DNA of 64,000 nucleotides from Pedobacter sp. MC2016-15 (GTDB lineage: Bacteria; Bacteroidota; Bacteroidia; Sphingobacteriales; Sphingobacteriaceae), in the NCBI RefSeq assembly GCF_026239695.1, contig NZ_JAPIVS010000006.1, positions 124,001 to 188,000 on the forward strand, in the 5' to 3' direction. Below, in pieces: positions 33,972 to 43,303 of the stretch (the first letter of the stretch is position 1; every line of letters starts with the position of its first letter). The notes beneath the pieces are model-generated. The model was given only the letters and a program-made list of their open reading frames with translations, had not been told where the DNA came from and made no database searches. The translations under genes and the position numbers were made by a program.

Positions 33972-36194
33972 TTACAGATCAATGAGCTTGTCAAAGTGTA
34001 TCGGGAACTGGTTGATCCTTTTCCCGGTAGCATGGTAAATGGCATTGGCAATTGCCGGCGGCATGGCCACCAGACCAACCTCTCCTACCCCTTTGATGCC
34101 CAGCTCATTGATTACCTTATCTTCTTCCTTCACAAAAAGGACATCAAGTTCATTGATATCAGCATGTACGGGAATGTGATACTCGGCAAGGTTCTGGTTC
34201 ATGTATTTCCCCAGGTTCGCATCCAGAATGGTCTCTTCCATCAGCGCCTTGCTGATACTCCAGACCATTCCACCCAGCACCTGACTGCGTGCTGTTTTTG
34301 GATTGATGATTCTCCCCGCGGCAACGGCGGTTAAGGCACGTGTAACTTTTACCGATCCCAATTCTTCATCCACTTCCACTTCTACAAAAGAAGCACTGTG
34401 GACAGCCCTGGAGTATTTTCTTAATTTTAGCGCATGGGGATAGCCCAGATTGGTAGTGCGCACAGGCTTATCCTTATTTGCAGCCACAAGCTCCAGAAGA
34501 GTTACACTGTGTTCTTTGTATAACATCAAGCCATCTTTAAAAACAAGCTCTTCAGGCTCGGCATCCTTAAAACCTGGATTACTGCTTTTCGCAATTTTGA
34601 GCAGCTTCTTTTTCAGTGCTTTACTTGCAAACACAATCGCCGTTCCTACAGTAGCTGTGGTAAAAGATCCGCCCTGAATAGGCGCAAAAGGTAGCTTACT
34701 GTCACCGTAAGAAAATACCACATCTTCCATCGGCAAACCAAACTCATCTGCTGCGATTTGTGTCATTACCGTGAGTGTACCCACCCCAATATCAGTGACA
34801 GCACTTTTTACATGGAGTTTTCCATCTTTGGTAATCTTCGCTTCGGCCCTTGCCGGCAATTGCATGGCGTCCCAGATGCCAGTTGCCATGCCGTAGCCTA
34901 CCAGCTTATGGCCTTTGCGCATGCTACGTGGCTCTGCACTGCGTTTAGACCAGCCAAACTGCTCTGCCCCCTGCAGATAACATTCCTTTAGCTGCTTGCT
35001 GGAATAAGGTTTATTTTCTGCAGTATTAAAAGTGCTATAGTTGATCAGCCGAAGTTCAAGCGGGTCGATCTTCAGTTTATAGGATAGCTCATCCATGGTA
35101 GCTTCAATGGCATGAAGTCCGGTACAACCACCAGGTGCGCGCATATCCGTGGGGCTATTTACATCCAGCGGCACCAGCTTTTGTTCCAGTAAGGTATTCC
35201 CGGCCGGATAGATCATGGGCGACCAGTTTGCTACATTTTCCGTATAGTCTTCAAATTGTGAGGTTTCTGCTACAGAACGATGGTTAAGTGCAGTAATTTT
35301 ACCACCTGCAGTTGCCCCAAAGCGGGTATACTGCACTGTTTGCGGGCGGTGCCCAAAGGTAAACATCTGGCTTCGGTCCAGAGTAACCCTTACATGACGT
35401 TTTAAATCCAGTGCCGCCATCACAGAAAGAAACAGTTGATATTGAGGCCTCAGACCGGAGCCGAAGGCGCCACCTACAAAGGGAGATACCACCCTTACAT
35501 TTTTGAAATGCAGGCCAAAGACATTGCCAACATAGAGCTGGCAATTGATTGTTCCCTGTGTTTTATCATAGATTGTCAGTTTTCCCTTGCCATCATACAA
35601 TGTGGTAGTGGTAAACAGTTCCATTGGATTGTGATGTTCAGTGCCGTGGGTGAATTCAGCCGATGCTTTGAATGCTGCTTCGGCATATGCCTTTTCAAAA
35701 TCGCCCGTCGGCTTTGGCGGAGGTGGTTTGAGCATCGTTGCCATGCCTTTCTTTGGTTCGCGTGCAGCGTCCAGATGTTTCTTCAGGTCAGTCTCGAATG
35801 CTGATTCCTGATAATCTACGCGGATCATCGAAGCTCCCTGTCTGGCTGCCTCAAAGGTTTCGGCAACAACCAGAGCGATAGGTTGCCCGTTAAATTTTAT
35901 CTCCTCGTTATGCAGCGGGCGGAAAGGCGCACCCGGTGGCGCATCCATATCTGAATACTGCATGTCAAACCAGGCTGTTCCCGGCCTGTTTAAATGGGTA
36001 AAGACTTTAACAACGCCGGTTAAGGCCTCAGCATCACCGGTATGTATGGTAACGATTTTGCCCTTGGTAACGCTGCTGTTTACCACATAACCGTACAGCA
36101 AATCCGGCACGTTATATTCTCCGGAATATTTAGCCGCTCCCGTCACTTTTAATTTGCCCTCTAAACGGCTGATTGGTTGTCCTATTTGTGCCAT
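33972..36194 (-). CDS. Molybdenum hydroxylase large subunit (xanthine dehydrogenase/PaoC family)
   Basis: A 740-aa molybdopterin-binding subunit of the xanthine oxidase family. It begins 'IGQPISRLEGKLKVTGAAKY', shows Moco-binding segments 'SPFVGGAFGSGLRPQY' and 'DMRAPGGCTGLHAIEATMDE', and ends with the catalytic Glu in 'GIKGVGEVGLVAMPPAIANA'. It binds a molybdenum cofactor and oxidises aldehydes or N-heterocycles with water as oxygen donor. It is the third gene after the FAD subunit (5-bp gap). PaoC-type sequence is favoured over XdhB by the operon's FAD subunit with an iron-sulfur insertion. The substrate is unknown. Confidence 0.9.
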   Translation of the reverse strand: MAQIGQPISRLEGKLKVTGAAKYSGEYNVPDLLYGYVVNSSVTKGKIVTIHTGDAEALTGVVKVFTHLNRPGTAWFDMQYSDMDAPPGAPFRPLHNEEIKFNGQPIALVVAETFEAARQGASMIRVDYQESAFETDLKKHLDAAREPKKGMATMLKPPPPKPTGDFEKAYAEAAFKASAEFTHGTEHHNPMELFTTTTLYDGKGKLTIYDKTQGTINCQLYVGNVFGLHFKNVRVVSPFVGGAFGSGLRPQYQLFLSVMAALDLKRHVRVTLDRSQMFTFGHRPQTVQYTRFGATAGGKITALNHRSVAETSQFEDYTENVANWSPMIYPAGNTLLEQKLVPLDVNSPTDMRAPGGCTGLHAIEATMDELSYKLKIDPLELRLINYSTFNTAENKPYSSKQLKECYLQGAEQFGWSKRSAEPRSMRKGHKLVGYGMATGIWDAMQLPARAEAKITKDGKLHVKSAVTDIGVGTLTVMTQIAADEFGLPMEDVVFSYGDSKLPFAPIQGGSFTTATVGTAIVFASKALKKKLLKIAKSSNPGFKDAEPEELVFKDGLMLYKEHSVTLLELVAANKDKPVRTTNLGYPHALKLRKYSRAVHSASFVEVEVDEELGSVKVTRALTAVAAGRIINPKTARSQVLGGMVWSISKALMEETILDANLGKYMNQNLAEYHIPVHADINELDVLFVKEEDKVINELGIKGVGEVGLVAMPPAIANAIYHATGKRINQFPIHFDKLIDL

Positions 36195-36199
36195 GGTAC

Positions 36200-37198
36200 T
36201 TATGCTGAAGGCTGTGCGCCGGGTAATTGTGTGGATGGATCAAGAGCCATGATACAGTTACGGATAATTGCTCTTTTAGCTAATTCTATTTTGAAGGCAT
36301 TGTGTTCAAATCCTACAGCTCCCTGTAAGATGATATCTGCTGCTGCAGCAAAGTTTTGCCTGTCGGTTTTCTTGCCGGTAAGGTATTGTTCTGCTTCTTT
36401 TACACGCCAGGGTTTATGTGCTACGCCGCCAAGGGCGATCCGGGCTTCCTGAATCGTATCCCCTTCCAGTTCCAGTGCGCTTGCCACAGAAATCAGTGCA
36501 AAAGCATAAGAACTGCGGTCGCGAAGTTTCAGGTAGGAGTAGTTTTTCGTAAACGTTTTTTCCGGAAGATCTATGCTGGTAATCAGTTCTCCCGGCTGGA
36601 GGTTATTATCTATTTCAGGAGTATCCCCCGGCAGGCGATGGAAATCTTCAAAGGCTATGGAACGCTCCCCATTCAGTCCGCTGACATTCACTACAGCATC
36701 CAATGCAGAAAGCGCTACGCTCATGTCTGAAGGGTAAACTGCAATACATTGATCACTGGTACCCAGGATAGCCATGTTTCGGTTATATCCTTTTATGGCG
36801 GAGCAGCCTGATCCCGGCACACGCTTATTACATGGAGCATGGGCATCATAAAAGTAATAACAGCGGGTTCGCTGTAACAGGTTCCCCCCATTGGTGGCCA
36901 TATTTCTGATCTGCGCCGAAGCACCTGCCAGGATTGCCTTTGAAAGCAAGGGATAACGGTTTTCTACCAGAGAATCGTAAGCAGTGTCAGCATTCGTGGC
37001 CAGGGAACCGAGACGGAGGCCATCAGGAACTTCTTCAATAGCATGAAAATCAGTCAGCGCATTCACATCAATCAGCGTATCGGCGTTGCTGAGGTTATAT
37101 TTCATCAGGTCGAGCAAGTTGGTGCCCCCTGCAACAAACGTTGATTTACCGACAACATCAGACAGAGTTGCGGCCCGTTGGTAGCTAAAATTATTCAT
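36200..37198 (-). CDS. FAD-binding subunit of molybdenum hydroxylase (PaoB-like)
   Basis: A 332-aa FAD/CO-dehydrogenase-medium-subunit protein: 'FVAGGTNLLDLMKYN' (FAD phosphate binding) and 'IRNMATNGGNLLQRTRCYY'. It carries extra cysteines C113, C123, C132 and C151 ('CYYFYDAHAPCNKRVPGSGC'), the pattern of the additional [4Fe-4S] cluster of E. coli PaoB, which is absent from ordinary XdhB. It overlaps the 2Fe-2S gene by 8 bp. It transfers electrons from molybdenum through the clusters to its flavin. Confidence 0.9.
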   Translation of the reverse strand: MNNFSYQRAATLSDVVGKSTFVAGGTNLLDLMKYNLSNADTLIDVNALTDFHAIEEVPDGLRLGSLATNADTAYDSLVENRYPLLSKAILAGASAQIRNMATNGGNLLQRTRCYYFYDAHAPCNKRVPGSGCSAIKGYNRNMAILGTSDQCIAVYPSDMSVALSALDAVVNVSGLNGERSIAFEDFHRLPGDTPEIDNNLQPGELITSIDLPEKTFTKNYSYLKLRDRSSYAFALISVASALELEGDTIQEARIALGGVAHKPWRVKEAEQYLTGKKTDRQNFAAAADIILQGAVGFEHNAFKIELAKRAIIRNCIMALDPSTQLPGAQPSA

Positions 37199-37691
37199 TT
37201 TCTCCTCCTTTTACATCCATGATGGCATCTATAATTTGTTGATTAGCCCCACAGCGGCAAAGATTGCCACTCATCTGATCTTTCACTTCGTCGCGACTTT
37301 TTGCTTTTCCTTCCTGCAACATGCCAACGGCACTACAGATCTGGCCTGGCGTACAGTACCCGCATTGAAAAGCATCATGGTCGATAAAGGCTTGCTGTAT
37401 AGGATGGTCTATACCTTCGATGGTAGTGATCTCTGCTCCCTCCTTCATGACTGCAAGAGTAAGGCAGCTGATGATTCGTTTTCCGTCGCACAGCACTGTA
37501 CAAGCACCACACTGACCATGGTCACAGCCTTTTTTTGTGCCGGTAAGATCAAGATATTCACGTAAGGCGTCCAGTAAACTGACATAGGGCAGTACAGAAA
37601 GTCTGCGCTCTTCACCATTGATACGCAGGGTGATTTCACGGAGCGTACCTGTGGTTACAGGATAGGTTTGTGTTAGTGTTTCAGTATGCAT
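37191..37691 (-). CDS. [2Fe-2S] subunit of molybdenum hydroxylase (PaoA-like)
   Basis: A 166-aa small subunit. The plant-type ferredoxin cluster uses C56, C61, C64 and C76 ('GCDHGQCGACTVLCDG'); the second, helical-domain cluster uses C110, C113, C145 and C147 ('QCGYCTPGQI', 'LCRCGA'). Unlike E. coli PaoA it shows no twin-arginine signal, so this complex is probably cytoplasmic. It is the first gene of the three-subunit operon. No XdhC/PaoD-like maturation gene follows. Confidence 0.92.
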   Translation of the reverse strand: MHTETLTQTYPVTTGTLREITLRINGEERRLSVLPYVSLLDALREYLDLTGTKKGCDHGQCGACTVLCDGKRIISCLTLAVMKEGAEITTIEGIDHPIQQAFIDHDAFQCGYCTPGQICSAVGMLQEGKAKSRDEVKDQMSGNLCRCGANQQIIDAIMDVKGGENE

Positions 37692-37799
37692 AACGAAGGG
37701 GATTTTGCTTGTTTAACCAATAAAAAGTGTAGATGTTTTAAATTTTGTTTTTGTATTTTGAGCCAGTCATAATTGGTAACCAACATATAAAACGTATTA

Positions 37800-38915
37800 A
37801 TGAGCAACATTGAACGGGCAACGAGGCCACACTATCCTATTTTAGACGGTCTCCGTGGCGTTGCTGCCATCATCGTTGTCACCTTTCACCTGAGCGAGCC
37901 ACTGGCCACCGGTCACCTTGACATCCTGGTTAACCACGGTTATCTGGCTGTGGATTTTTTCTTCCTGTTATCAGGTTTCGTTATGGGCTATGCCTATGAC
38001 GGCCGCTGGGATACCATGACGGCAGGAAGTTTTTTCAAACGCCGGATCATACGTCTGCAGCCCATGGTGATTTTAGGGATGACGCTCGGAGCGCTAGGCT
38101 TTTATTTTACGGATTCTACACTATGGCCACTTATTCATACTGTTCCCCTGTGGAAGATGTTGCTGGTGATGCTGATTGGTTATACCATCCTGCCTGTACC
38201 TTTATCATTGGATATCCGCGGCTGGGAGGAGATGCACCCGCTGAACAGTGTAGGCTGGTCCTTATTTTTTGAATACATCGCCAATATCCTTTATGCGGTT
38301 TGGATCAGGAAGTTCTCTACAAAAGCCTTGGGCATCCTGGTAGCTCTGGCTGCAGTCGCGCTGACACATCTGGCGATTACAAATGGGGATGTCAGTGGGG
38401 GCTGGACACTCAACGCAGAGCAGGTCCGTGTTGGGCTTACCCGCACGATGTATCCGTTTTTTGCCGGTCTGTTACTCTCACGTATCGCAAAACCTACGCA
38501 AATCAAAAATGCTTTTTTATGGTGCAGTCTTTTGATAGCTGCTGTACTCTATATGCCACGGATTGGCGATGCTGAGCATCTCTGGATGAACGGGATCTAC
38601 GAATCTGTTTGTATCATCATCGTTTTTCCACTGATCGTATACCTTGGTGCCAGCGGTCTGATGCAAAGTCAGAGGGAACACCGGATCTGTAAGTTTCTGG
38701 GTAATATCTCCTATCCGCTCTACCTGGTACATTATCCGCTGGTGTACTTTTACGTTGCCTGGATCAGTAATCACAAGGGGGTTACCCTTGCAGATGTATG
38801 GCCTTATGCTTTGCTGATTTTAACAGGCTCGATTGCTTTGGCTTATGTTGCATTAAAGTGGTATGATGAGCCGGTACGTAAGTGGTTGCAGAAACGAAAA
38901 CCTTCAACCAGTTGA
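37800..38915 (+). CDS. Acyltransferase family 3 membrane protein (OafA/YrhL-like)
   Basis: A 371-aa polytopic protein with about ten transmembrane segments. The conserved start 'YPILDGLRGVAAIIVVTFHL' contains the catalytic His and 'VDFFFLLSGFVMGYAY' follows. The family transfers acyl groups (often acetyl) from cytoplasmic donors to sugars of LPS, peptidoglycan or secondary metabolites. No SGNH domain is fused. It is divergent from the molybdenum hydroxylase operon. Acceptor unknown. Confidence 0.88.
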   Translation: MSNIERATRPHYPILDGLRGVAAIIVVTFHLSEPLATGHLDILVNHGYLAVDFFFLLSGFVMGYAYDGRWDTMTAGSFFKRRIIRLQPMVILGMTLGALGFYFTDSTLWPLIHTVPLWKMLLVMLIGYTILPVPLSLDIRGWEEMHPLNSVGWSLFFEYIANILYAVWIRKFSTKALGILVALAAVALTHLAITNGDVSGGWTLNAEQVRVGLTRTMYPFFAGLLLSRIAKPTQIKNAFLWCSLLIAAVLYMPRIGDAEHLWMNGIYESVCIIIVFPLIVYLGASGLMQSQREHRICKFLGNISYPLYLVHYPLVYFYVAWISNHKGVTLADVWPYALLILTGSIALAYVALKWYDEPVRKWLQKRKPSTS

Positions 38916-38938
38916 ACTTTTTCCTGCTTTAAGCCCTC

Positions 38939-38946
38939 TAGATTTG
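38939..38946 (+). promoter_or_regulatory. -7 box TAGATTTG before the Crp/Fnr gene
   Basis: Fits TAnnTTTG and lies 4 bp before the first possible ATG (38951), so transcription would start at or near it. A later ATG (38960 or 38963) may then be used, or the message is nearly leaderless. A TTG 24 nt upstream is a poor -33 element. Confidence 0.45.
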
Positions 38947-38950
38947 TGGT

Positions 38951-39535
38951 ATGGAAATGATGTCTGAACTGATCTTATCTAACTTCGCAATGCATATCAC
39001 ACTTGTTCCTGATGAAAAGGAGCAAGTGCTGGCTCTGCTGCAATATCAAACAATTGCTAAACGCACTTTTCTCCTGCGGGCAGGAGAGATTGACAGGAAT
39101 ATCTATTTCGTAAACAAGGGATGCCTGCGTATGTTTAACACTGATCAGGAGGGCAATGAACATACCATCTGTTTCTATCCCGAAAATTGGTGGGCCTGTG
39201 ATATAGTGAGTTTTTTTAAGGAAAAACCGGCCATGAATTACATTCAGGTACTGGAAGATACTGAAGTATGCTATCTCAGTTTACAGCAACTTGAAGAGTT
39301 ATTTGTTAAGGTTCCAAAATTTGAACGGTTTTTCAGGATACTTACACAAAACGGATTTGAGATGTATCAGCGCCGTATCACCTCCAACTTATCTAAAACT
39401 GCTGAAGCGCGTTATCTCCAGTTTCGCAAGCAGTACCCTGGGCTGGAACAGAGAATCGCTCAAAAGCATATCGCCAGTTATGTCGGTATTACCGCAGCCT
39501 TTCTGAGCATGATGCGGAAGGACAAGAATTTGTAG
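38951..39535 (+). CDS. Crp/Fnr-family transcriptional regulator
   Basis: A 194-aa regulator: cyclic-nucleotide-binding-like beta barrel ('FLLRAGEIDRNIYFVNKGCL', 'ICFYPENWWACDIVSF') and a C-terminal HTH ('AQKHIASYVGITAAFLSMMR'). No Cys cluster for Fe-S binding is seen, and the Arg/Ser pocket for cAMP is not complete, so the effector is unknown. The start at 38951, 38960 or 38963 is uncertain. It lies 35 bp after the acyltransferase. Confidence 0.88.
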   Translation: MEMMSELILSNFAMHITLVPDEKEQVLALLQYQTIAKRTFLLRAGEIDRNIYFVNKGCLRMFNTDQEGNEHTICFYPENWWACDIVSFFKEKPAMNYIQVLEDTEVCYLSLQQLEELFVKVPKFERFFRILTQNGFEMYQRRITSNLSKTAEARYLQFRKQYPGLEQRIAQKHIASYVGITAAFLSMMRKDKNL

Positions 39536-39577
39536 GGAGCTTATTTTAATGCCTGATGAAAATTAATTTAAAAGAGA

Positions 39578-39609
39578 TTTGTCAAATCAAATGTTTTAAT
39601 GCAACTTTG
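39578..39609 (+). promoter_or_regulatory. Promoter of the putative zinc-acquisition operon
   Basis: TTTG (39578-39581), 20 nt, then CAACTTTG (39602-39609; one mismatch to TAnnTTTG). A 13-bp palindrome GATTTG-T-CAAATC (39576-39588) covers the -33 box, and AATGCAAC...GATGCG around the -7 box is a loose inverted repeat. A metal-responsive repressor site is possible but unproven. Confidence 0.45.
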
Positions 39610-39616
39610 ATGCGAT

Positions 39617-39991
39617 TTGAAAAAGCAGGGTAGAAATATACTTCAGAAATGTCATCAGCTGGGCGGATTGTTCCTGGTGCTGCTGTTTCTTTCTATTACT
39701 GTTGTTCAGGCAGTCCACCGTCACAACCGTGCGGTACAAACCGAACAATCTTCGAATGACGAAGATACAGTCTCTGACTCGGATCAATGTCAGATTTGCG
39801 ACTACTTCACACATAAACAAAGCAAACACTTGCATCTTTCGCAAGAGCTGGTGGTATTCATTTCCTTACCGGAACCTATCAGCTACAAGAGAGAAGCATT
39901 TATAGGTAATTACAAATTTACCCTTCAGGGCTTTACCAATAAAGGCCCGCCCACAATCCTTGCCCAGGTAAAAACCCTTTATGTGCTATAA
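39617..39991 (+). CDS. Small exported Cys/His protein heading the TonB-receptor operon
   Basis: A 124-aa protein with a signal or anchor (residues 17-32). The start is a TTG at 39617; no ATG exists in frame before the hydrophobic segment. After it come 'VHRHN', an acidic stretch, and a potential metal-binding motif 'CQICDYFTHKQSKHLH' (C-x2-C plus four His). The rest is unassigned. It is the first gene of an operon with a TonB-dependent receptor and histidine-rich lipoproteins, so a periplasmic metal carrier or sensor role is inferred. It resembles small DUF2946-like proteins only loosely. Confidence 0.6.
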   Translation: MKKQGRNILQKCHQLGGLFLVLLFLSITVVQAVHRHNRAVQTEQSSNDEDTVSDSDQCQICDYFTHKQSKHLHLSQELVVFISLPEPISYKREAFIGNYKFTLQGFTNKGPPTILAQVKTLYVL

Positions 39992-40125
39992 CCTTTTCAA
40001 GGTTCTGTAGCCCTATCTAATTTATTTTTTTCCATTCATCTCAGAGCCAGCCTTTGCCATGGTACGCGTTTTTTCTAACGCAGCCTGCGCCATTGTTTGC
40101 TCCTATGCTTTCAACTTCATTCTGC

Positions 40126-42324
40126 ATGAAGAAAATTTTTATTGTACTTATACCCCTGTTTTCAAGCATAATAGCCCTTGCTCAAGACCGCGATACTACC
40201 AAAAAAAGCCCTGATCGTCAGCTGAAAGAAGTAAAAGTCAGAGACAAACACATCGATATCCGCAAACAGGAAGAATCGCTAAATGTGGAAATCGTAACTC
40301 CGGCATTCATCCAGCGGAATCTGGGAGGAAGTCTGATGAAGACACTTGAAAGATTGCCGGGTATCAAAACAATAGGCATCGGTTCCGGGCAGTCTAAACC
40401 CCTGATCCGGGGGCTGGGATTTAACAGGGTTGTCGTAGTGGATAAGGGTGTAAAACATGAGGGGCAGCAATGGGGTGCAGACCATGGTTTGGAGATCGAC
40501 CAGTTTGCTGTTGGCGAGGTTGAGCTGCTCAAGGGAGCTGCGTCATTTGTATATGGCTCTGATGCAATTGGCGGAGCCATAGATATAAAACCTGCAGCAC
40601 TGCCTGCTCCAAATACTTTTGGGGGCTCTGTAGATCTGACAGGCAAGACCAACAACAACCTTTACGGCACTTCCCTGAACTTGTATGGAAGAAAGCAGCA
40701 CTGGTTTTTTGACACCAGAGCAACCTATCAGGATTATGGGGATTACCGGGTGCCTACCGACCGGGTATATGTATATGATTATGTGGTAAACCTGCACAAC
40801 AACCAGCTGCGCAATACAGCAGGAAAAGAATTAAACTTACACCTGGGTACGGGGTATGTAGACGAGCGCTTTCGTTCGATCTTTTACCTGAGTAACACAT
40901 TTAGTAAAAGCGGCTTTTTTGCCAATGCCCACGGTTTAGAGCCCAGACGGGTAGATGAGGTTTTACATGACCGGTCCAGCCGCGACATCCTGCTGCCGAG
41001 CCAGGAAGTAAACCATTTTAAGATACTTAACCATACCGAATACCAATTACCGGGACAGCGTTTGGAGCTGGAGGCGGGCTTTCAGCACAATTTCAGACAG
41101 GAGTTTAGTCAGTATGTCAATCATGGCTATATGCCGCCGGTTTATCCTTCCGACTTACAAATTCCAATTGATCTGGAAAGGGAGTTTGACAAGCGCGTAT
41201 ACAGTTTAAACCTGCGGGATCATATCAGCCTGGGCAGACATGAGCTGAAAGTTGGCGCCAACCTGGAGCATCAGGACAATAAAATATATGGATGGAGCTT
41301 TCTGGTGCCAGCCTTCAAGCAGACTACCGCTGGTGCATTTGCATACGACAAATATAAACTGAGCGAGACGGTATTGCTGCATGCTGCGCTGAGGTATGAT
41401 TATGGCCGGATCAACATGTTTGCCTATCAGGACTGGTTCAATTCTACTGTGACGACTGATGGAGTAAGCACTGTGGAAAAGCTGACCAGGGCAGAAAACC
41501 TTCTCAGAACGTTTAACAGCGTAGTATGGTCGGCCGGACTTAATTACAACCCGGAGGGAAGTTTCAGCCTGAGGGCAAACCTGGGCAAAAGTTTCAGGAT
41601 GCCTATTGCCAAAGAACTGGGTGCCAACGGCGTGAACTATCATTATTTCAGCTATGAGCGTGGGAATACACAGTTGTCCCCTGAACAGTCATACCAGGCA
41701 GACCTGAGTGTGGCCTGGACCACAGATCGCTGGTCGGTACAGCTGAGTCCATTTTTCAACTATTTTCCCAACTACATCTATCTGAATCCTACTTCAGCAC
41801 ATGACTACTTTTATGGGGCAGGAAACCAGGTCTTTCAGTATGCGCAAAGCAAGGTAAACCGCTATGGTGGCGAGCTACAGCTGAAATACAAAATCTTTGA
41901 ACAACTGAGTACAGAAGTATTGGGAGAATATTTACACGCCAGGCAGCTGTCTGGTGATAAGGAAGGATATACTCTACCCTTCTCCCCACCTGCCTCGGCG
42001 TTGTTTAACCTTACCTGGTCGCCAAAGATCAAAGGCAGTTTACAGAATAGCTATTTGTCTGTCGACTACCGCATTACGGCTGCCCAGAACAACATTGTAC
42101 CTCCTGAGAAAAAAACGCCGGGATATAATGTCGTTAACCTGCAGGCCGGATCAAAGTTGATGGCCGGTAAACAGCCGTTGATCATCAGTCTTCAGGCCCA
42201 AAATCTGCTGAACACCCGCTACCTCAACCACACGAGCTTTTACCGGCTGATCGAACTTCCTGAAGCCGGAAGAAACATCATTCTATCACTTAAAGTGCCT
42301 TTCCAGTTTAAAACTAATCAATGA
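40126..42324 (+). CDS. TonB-dependent outer-membrane receptor (probable metal uptake)
   Basis: About 732 aa from the Met at 40126, after which a signal peptide follows directly ('MKKIFIVLIPLFSSIIALAQ'); the in-frame Met at 40054 would add a Pro-rich non-signal stretch. Plug domain: 'GSLMKTLERLPGIKTIGIGS', 'KPLIRGLGFNRVVVVDKGVK', 'VELLKGAASFVYGSDAIGGA'. A 22-strand barrel follows, with a terminal aromatic-rich strand. It lacks the carboxypeptidase-like N-terminal domain of Sus-type receptors, as in metal or siderophore receptors. The stop overlaps the next lipoprotein's frame region (ATGA at 42321). Zinc is inferred from the neighbours. Confidence 0.88.
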   Translation: MKKIFIVLIPLFSSIIALAQDRDTTKKSPDRQLKEVKVRDKHIDIRKQEESLNVEIVTPAFIQRNLGGSLMKTLERLPGIKTIGIGSGQSKPLIRGLGFNRVVVVDKGVKHEGQQWGADHGLEIDQFAVGEVELLKGAASFVYGSDAIGGAIDIKPAALPAPNTFGGSVDLTGKTNNNLYGTSLNLYGRKQHWFFDTRATYQDYGDYRVPTDRVYVYDYVVNLHNNQLRNTAGKELNLHLGTGYVDERFRSIFYLSNTFSKSGFFANAHGLEPRRVDEVLHDRSSRDILLPSQEVNHFKILNHTEYQLPGQRLELEAGFQHNFRQEFSQYVNHGYMPPVYPSDLQIPIDLEREFDKRVYSLNLRDHISLGRHELKVGANLEHQDNKIYGWSFLVPAFKQTTAGAFAYDKYKLSETVLLHAALRYDYGRINMFAYQDWFNSTVTTDGVSTVEKLTRAENLLRTFNSVVWSAGLNYNPEGSFSLRANLGKSFRMPIAKELGANGVNYHYFSYERGNTQLSPEQSYQADLSVAWTTDRWSVQLSPFFNYFPNYIYLNPTSAHDYFYGAGNQVFQYAQSKVNRYGGELQLKYKIFEQLSTEVLGEYLHARQLSGDKEGYTLPFSPPASALFNLTWSPKIKGSLQNSYLSVDYRITAAQNNIVPPEKKTPGYNVVNLQAGSKLMAGKQPLIISLQAQNLLNTRYLNHTSFYRLIELPEAGRNIILSLKVPFQFKTNQ

Positions 42325-42332
42325 TAACATAT

Positions 42333-42791
42333 ATGAAAAGAACAACTACCATCGCAGCCTTTCTGCTGATCATCAGCAGCTTTACTGCCTGCAAGAAAGA
42401 CAATGAAGAAAGTCCTGACCTGGCGCAGCCAACAATTGAGAACCTGGAAATTGGCCTGAATAACAACGAAATAGGTGTGATCGGTAAAGATTTCCATTTC
42501 AATGCAGACATACTTGTTTCAGGTAAGATAGAAAATGTACAGGTAAAGATCCAGCCCCGCAGCGGCGAAACTTATACAAAACCATGGAGCCATGAAATCA
42601 CATGGGATACCTATAAGGATGCAAAAAATGCTACCGTACACAAACACTTTTACATTCCCACAGATGCCGCCGAAGGAAAGTTTGATTTCATAATCATCGT
42701 CAATGACCAGAATGGCAGCAAGCTGGAGCTTAAAAAGAACCTTACTATTTATGCAGAAGCCAACGCACCGCAAATACCAATTAGTCACTAA
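42333..42791 (+). CDS. DUF4625 lipoprotein
   Basis: A 152-aa lipoprotein from the Met at 42333 ('MKRTTTIAAFLLIISSFTAC'; lipobox Cys20). The mature part is an immunoglobulin-like sandwich of DUF4625 type ('WSHEITWDTYKDAKN', 'DAAEGKFDFIIIVNDQNGS'), with His residues in 'VHKHFYIP'. It follows the TonB-dependent receptor by 8 bp and precedes a paralogue by 10 bp. Probably a surface or periplasmic metal-binding accessory; inferred. Confidence 0.8.
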   Translation: MKRTTTIAAFLLIISSFTACKKDNEESPDLAQPTIENLEIGLNNNEIGVIGKDFHFNADILVSGKIENVQVKIQPRSGETYTKPWSHEITWDTYKDAKNATVHKHFYIPTDAAEGKFDFIIIVNDQNGSKLELKKNLTIYAEANAPQIPISH

Positions 42792-42801
42792 ACACCATCA
42801 T

Positions 42802-43275
42802 ATGAGAAATCCATTTATCTATCTGTCAATGATTGCCCTGCTTCTTGTGGGAGCATGTAAAAAGGACAGCACACAAGAAATTGACACGGAATATCCTGTC
42901 ATTGACATCAGCAGCACCGGAGCCTTTCCTAAACAGTGCAGCACGGTGAAACGCGGGGAGAAATTTACGTTCCGTGCACAGCTGAGCGACAATACAACGC
43001 TGGGATCAGTGAGCGTAGATATCCATCACAACTTTGACCATCATACCCATAGTACCGAAGTAGAAAGCTGCACGATGGATGTCGTAAAAACACCTGTAAA
43101 GCCCTTTCTCCTGATCCAGAGTTATCCGATCCCGGTAGGACTGGCAAATTTTGAGGTACAGCAGGAGATTACCATACCCGCTGATGTTGACGCCGGTGAT
43201 TATCACTTTATGATCAGACTGACTGATAAAGAGGGATGGCAAACAATCAAAGGTTTGAGCATCAAAGTAATCTAA
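42802..43275 (+). CDS. DUF4625 lipoprotein, His-rich paralogue
   Basis: A 157-aa lipoprotein from the Met at 42802; lipobox 'LLLVGACKKD'. It has the same fold type as the preceding gene ('GEKFTFRAQLSDNTTLGSVS', 'ADVDAGDYHFMIRLTDKEGW') but carries the striking stretch 'DIHHNFDHHTHSTEVESC', five His and a Cys within 18 residues, a clear metal-binding candidate. Third structural gene of the operon. A longer frame starting at 42703 overlaps the previous gene and is rejected. Confidence 0.82.
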   Translation: MRNPFIYLSMIALLLVGACKKDSTQEIDTEYPVIDISSTGAFPKQCSTVKRGEKFTFRAQLSDNTTLGSVSVDIHHNFDHHTHSTEVESCTMDVVKTPVKPFLLIQSYPIPVGLANFEVQQEITIPADVDAGDYHFMIRLTDKEGWQTIKGLSIKVI

Positions 43276-43303
43276 AATTTAAACATAGAAAATCCCATAA
43301 TTT

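Noticed and set aside
40054..40125. Upstream start for the TonB-dependent receptor
   Set aside because: The extra residues precede a complete signal peptide that begins at 40126.
42703..42801. Longer N-terminus for the second DUF4625 protein
   Set aside because: It overlaps the preceding gene and lacks a signal; the Met at 42802 starts a clean lipoprotein signal.
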